Part shown: one piece after another, positions 59,934 to 64,000 of the stretch
Numbering within the stretch: position 1 is the first letter of the stretch
Layout: each line of letters begins with the position of its first letter
Translations under genes and position numbers: made by a program
Notes under the pieces: model-generated
The model's input: only the letters and a program-made list of their open reading frames with translations
Told to the model about the DNA's origin: nothing
Databases searched by the model: none
Assembly (NCBI GenBank): GCA_038380795.1
Contig: CM076261.1
Location: 7,508,556-7,572,555 of the forward strand
DNA length: 64,000 bases
Direction: 5' to 3'
From: Pyrocephalus nanus
Taxonomy: Eukaryota > Chordata > Aves > Passeriformes > Tyrannidae

Positions 59934-62919
59934 AGATACAATTCTGAAGCTACAGTCACAAAATATAGAAGAGACTGTTGCATTCCACCTGTCAGCCTGG
60001 AGCTCTCAGTTTTCTCTGTTCATCACATACTGCTGTCTCTAAGGAGTCCGTAACATTTTATTTCTAATGCTGATGTATTGCCAATGGGGGAAGCTACATT
60101 TTCCTTTGTCTAGATTTTTGGAAGCTTTAGATATTTAGTCCATTCATAGCATTGCATTTCAAAAGGTAAGCATGGGAGGGAACAGTTAATGGGAAACTTC
60201 TGCTTGGAAAGAAAGCAGCTATCTCTGTTCTCTTTTTTTAATTTCTCGTGTTTTTTACTAAGAAACTTTATTCAAGGAAACAATGTCAAATTGAGTTTCC
60301 TAGGGGCTTGCCCAAAGCAAACCACATTAGTTACTGAGAGCTACATTTCAAAATAATGGTGCAATTATAATATTTGAATATTTCTTAGTAAAATCTATGA
60401 ACAAAAAACCAAAGCCAAGCCAAACCCTAAATAAATTGTTTAGTATTTTTCTCCATTTCTGTGTGTCACCATGGTTTGCTTTTCATAGGGTCCAAGAATG
60501 GAAAAGCTCTCTTGAGGCCTTCTGTGTTCCTTCCCTGTCCTGAAATATTCTATATAGCATATCATCTATATTTCTGTTGTTTGTTACATCTTTTTGACTA
60601 GCTTTCTGAAAGTTCTCAAAGAAATTAGGTTTTGTAATTTCTTCATCTCACCTATTCCAGAAGTTCATGCTATCAGAAATTTTTCTAATCTCTAAGCTGT
60701 CTTCTTTGCTGCAGTGCAAATCTGTGTTTATTCAGCTATAGATACAGAGAAAAGGTCATTCTCTTCCTGAACATAGCATTCTGATTGAGTCCCAAGTGGT
60801 TCCAACAGTGTCACCTTTTTCACGTGATATTGCTAAATAAAAATAACAAAGAAAGTTTGTGTAGTTTATTGTTCCTGCCTCAACAGCTTGCAACTTTGAC
60901 TTACTAATAATGTCTTCATGGTTGATGGTAGGATGGGGATTATTCCTCTTTCTTTTCTCAGATTTGGTTGCCAAGATCTTCTCAACTTTGCTGTTGCACA
61001 CACCATTAGTGAAAATTTTGAATAGCTACAGATCCTAGACAGATTTCCTTCTAGCTACATTTCACTTTGGCGGGGTACCAGATCACTACATTTTCAGTGC
61101 GATTTTCCAGTGGGATTTTGAGTCCACAAAACAATATCTTCATTTAGACTAATCCCCCTTAGCTTCTTTGAGCTATGGAAAACTTACTTAAAGTAGTACC
61201 AGAAGCCTTAGTAAAGTCAAAACAAATCTATCTGCTACTTTGTTTCCAAACTTAGGGCCTGTTGCTTTGTCATAAAAATAAAATGTTTTTAATTTTCCAT
61301 GTGATGTGTTCTTAGCAACACTTTTTTGTCTTCTACTAATTTGGTGGGGAGCAGTTCCATTTCTTGCAGATGGTCTAGTTAGTTGTTCTGTGAGCCTTGA
61401 ATTCTTCTAAAACTCCTTTAGGGTTTTCGAAATAGCCTTCAAAAAAAAACCCCATACAGCTTTATTTTTGCCATTTTGTGATCTTGCACACAAGTTTCCC
61501 AGGTAGCCAATTTTTAAGTAAGCAGGCTGACCGACAAGCCTAGAGATGTGAAAATATCCAACTTAGATCTGAGTACCTTTCAGCATACTTGTTCCTTCCC
61601 TACTGTAAGCTTTAGTAGGCTTTACTGTAGGGTATTACATACTTCATTTGTCTTGATGTCCATACTGAATGCTTTTCCTTTTTGTTCAACAGCAGACCTC
61701 TTCTCTCTTTGGTATTTCTTTTCACCATAGTTGGTTTTACAGTTGCACAGTTTTGCTGCACCCTACTGATTCTGTCTTTGTGGCCAGGCATCTGTACTTA
61801 GTGATTTCATCACCTTTGTCATATGTTTCCTTCTCATCTGCAAGGCTTGAAAGTACAGAGGATGGTTCTGTAAACTTGGATAACTCCTTAACTGTCATCA
61901 TCTTTGCTCCAAAGAAGATAACACCTACTTTTCAAGATGTGGCAGCCAATGAAAATTTCATAGGTTATAAATGCTAGAGATGCATAAAGCCCTCCAATCT
62001 CTGTATAGAGAAATTGATAGCAGACTAGACCTGGTTGCATAGGTATCTGTATTACTCTGTGGTCTCTGGGGACTTGTTTAATATTCACAGTACAAGTAAA
62101 GTTTTCCTGCAAGTCCCCCAAAGCACCCTTTCCCCTGCCCCTCTCCTGTGTTGGACTGTTGATTCTCTGCATTATTCAGAAGTAAAATGTCACTCTGACC
62201 AACCATAAACTATGTTAACAGCAGAATAAACAAGAGCATAATGTTTGTACAGTTTGCAAAATTTGTATTATGCACTGTAAATTGAAGGAGTAATGACCTG
62301 CCTCTCTGGTTTTAGGCACAACTCTGTCAGTCACAATGAACACTGTGCATTTTTCTCCCCCTGAAATGCATATCAGCATTAGCAGTGTAAATGCCTTGCA
62401 TATAATTTGAAAAATTTATATGTATTTGTTTCCCCAGAAACCTTTGTAGTTCCTGAATTTTATGCTGTTTGCTGTTGGAGCATGTAAATCTCATCTATTA
62501 TCTCTTGATGTCCAGGGAAACTTTGAATATGTCCATATAAAGGTGCTCCAGGATATTGTAGAGTTAGACATAAATGAATAGCCAAGATGTGGCATTTTTT
62601 CTTACAGTCATTTTGTCTCTCTCACATTTGTCAGTCATAATATGTGGTTAATTAATGAAGGGTGAGTTACTCTATTTACACTATCAACAGTGTAGTGTCA
62701 CTATATAGGATTTTCATTCCTGGCTGTATCGTTGTCAGTACAGCTGAAGACAACACAAGTTTGTTGAATAAATCACATACATTTACTTTAGATTGATATT
62801 TTCAGTGTAAAAGTACTTCTTTTGAGAAAGTAAAATAACTTCCTTACTTAAGGGATAATGAAGAAGAAATATGAGAATTACATGTTATAGGGAGAAGACA
62901 GAGAAAGAGGCTTCTGGGA

Positions 62920-63785
62920 TTACATAGAACCATGAGTGTCACATCTACATGTCTTCTAAATACCTCCAGGGATGGTAACTCCATCACTTTCCTGGGCAGC
63001 CTTTTTCAGGTTTTGAAAACCCTTTCCATGAAGAATTTTTTCCTAAGGTCATTTCCTCCCTTCCAGTTACTTGGGAGAAGTGACTGACCTCTCCACCATG
63101 CTACAACCTTCTTTTCTTCAGGCTAAACAGCCCTTGTTTCCTGAGCTGTTTCTCTTAAAGCTTGACCCTTCACCAGCTCAGTTGCTCTTCTCCGGACATC
63201 TTCCAGCACTGCAATGTCTTTGTTCTTGTGAGATGCCCAAAACTGAATATAGGATTTGAGATGCAGCCTCAGCAGTGCTGAATACAGGGGTATGATCTTG
63301 TCCTTGTCCTGCTGGCCACACTATTTGCTGTACAAGCCAGGGTGCCACTGGCCTTCTTGGCCATCTGGGCACACTGGCTCATGTTCAGCCGCTGTTGACC
63401 AGCACCCCTAGGTCCTTTTCTGCTGGCATGCTTTCCCACCACACTTTTCCAGCCTGTAGTACTGCATGGGATTGTTGTGACTCAGGTACAGGGCCCGGCA
63501 CTTTGGCTTGTTGAACCTCATACAATTGGCCTCGGCCCGTCCATCCAGCCTATTGAGATCCCTCTGTAGAACCTTCCTGCCCTCCAGCTGGATGTAACTC
63601 CATCACCACCACTCTCTGGGCCTGGCCATTTAGCCAGCCAGTGTTTTATCCGGCAGTGTATCTGTCCAAGCCATGAGCAGCCAGTTTCTCCAGGAAAATG
63701 CTTTGGAAAACAGTGTCAGAGACTTTAGAAAAGCCTAGACAGATGACATCCACGGTCCTTCCCTCATCCACTGAGCAGGTCACAC
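62920..63785 (-). mobile_element. CR1 LINE fragment with internal deletion
   Basis: Reversed CR1 ORF2/UTR: AATACCTCCAGGGATGGTAA, GGGAGAAGTGACTGACCTCT, CTGGCCACACTATTTGCTGT, CTTGGCCATCTGGGCACACT and CCATGAGCAGCCAGTTTCTC occur in the order of the CR1 at 45.2-47.4 kb. Near 63580-63600 CCCTCCAGC jumps directly to the sequence around CTGGATGTAACTCC. This removes about 148 bp that the 45-47 kb copy keeps (its 46841-46988). The element's own 3' terminus (left edge) is missing or eroded and it is 5' truncated near 63785. No usable reading frame remains. Confidence 0.9.
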
Positions 63786-64000
63786 ATCATGCATTATCAG
63801 AAATGTATTGCTGCATTCTTGGCATATTGAGATTTCATAATCTTCTGGAATATATGGTCCATGAAATAACTTCACAAGGTTCACACAACTAATATGTACA
63901 TTCACATGCATTTCTTTGTTCAGCTATAATTTGCAAAAACACAGGTTTGTGTGAAAAATAAGTAAAACTTCTGATCCTTAAATTGATCCCTGAAATGCAT

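Larger units (their letters stand above)
29498..64000 (+). other. PTPRM: PTPRM intron after FN3-1, 5' part (at least 34.5 kb)
   Basis: It starts with GTGAGT and continues to the window edge. I looked for the following exon (second FN3 repeat, expected to start with the completion of an Asp/Glu codon and a PMR-type motif) and did not find it. The intron holds two solo LTRs, five CR1 pieces, one tRNA-derived SINE and simple repeats, all listed separately. Between them the sequence is AT-rich. The long unlisted stretches (29.5-31.0, 31.6-33.2, 33.8-36.1, 36.5-38.2, 38.7-45.2, 47.4-59.7 and 59.9-62.9 kb) show no feature I can support. Open frames there have no recognisable domain. Confidence 0.8.

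Noticed and set aside
1..64000. CRISPR arrays, operons, phage or bacterial mobile elements
   Set aside because: Nothing of the kind is present. Intron-exon structure, CR1, LTRs and a SINE show vertebrate nuclear DNA.

Overview
The window is vertebrate, most likely avian, nuclear DNA lying almost entirely inside the introns of one large plus-strand gene, PTPRM (receptor-type tyrosine-protein phosphatase mu, an R2B-class adhesion phosphatase). Four consecutive coding exons are visible at 520-598, 3614-3729, 19146-19320 and 29204-29497. Joined in phase they encode the last part of the MAM domain, the whole Ig-like domain (split over two exons) and the first fibronectin type III repeat. The gene's start lies left of the window. 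The next exon (second FN3 repeat) was not found, so the intron after 29497 appears to run off the right edge. The transmembrane and phosphatase parts are therefore also outside. Wording such as [27 protein letters not shown] and [17 protein letters not shown] fits PTPRM rather than its paralogues PTPRK, PTPRT or PTPRU.

The bird assignment rests on CR1 LINE fragments in both orientations (plain avian types with imperfect 8-bp tails) at about 11.5, 20.0-21.3, 24.2, 33.2, 36.1, 38.6, 45.2-47.4 and 62.9-63.8 kb, and on two avian-type solo LTRs. A tRNA-Ile-headed, CR1-tailed SINE at 59.79-59.93 kb has the architecture described from passerines, so a songbird-group genome is the best guess. This is inference from repeat type, not from a search.

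Layout: 0-3.7 kb, end of the MAM domain and first Ig half, with a 3.0-kb intron. 3.7-19.1 kb, a 15.4-kb AT-rich intron with few recognisable repeats. 19.1-29.2 kb, second Ig half, then a 9.9-kb intron holding a 1.3-kb CR1 and a short CR1. 29.2-29.5 kb, FN3-1 exon. 29.5-64 kb, one intron with an LTR (31.0-31.6 kb), several CR1 pieces, an LTR nested in a CR1 (45.2-47.4 kb), the SINE and a terminal CR1.

The clearest structural result is the nested insertion at 45.2-47.4 kb. A solo LTR of 818 bp, beginning TGT, ending ACA and flanked by the 5-bp duplication GATGC, interrupts a minus-strand CR1 that reads continuously once the LTR is removed. I found no sign of a previously undescribed system. Most open frames in the window are chance frames, exon read-through or CR1 reverse-transcriptase debris.
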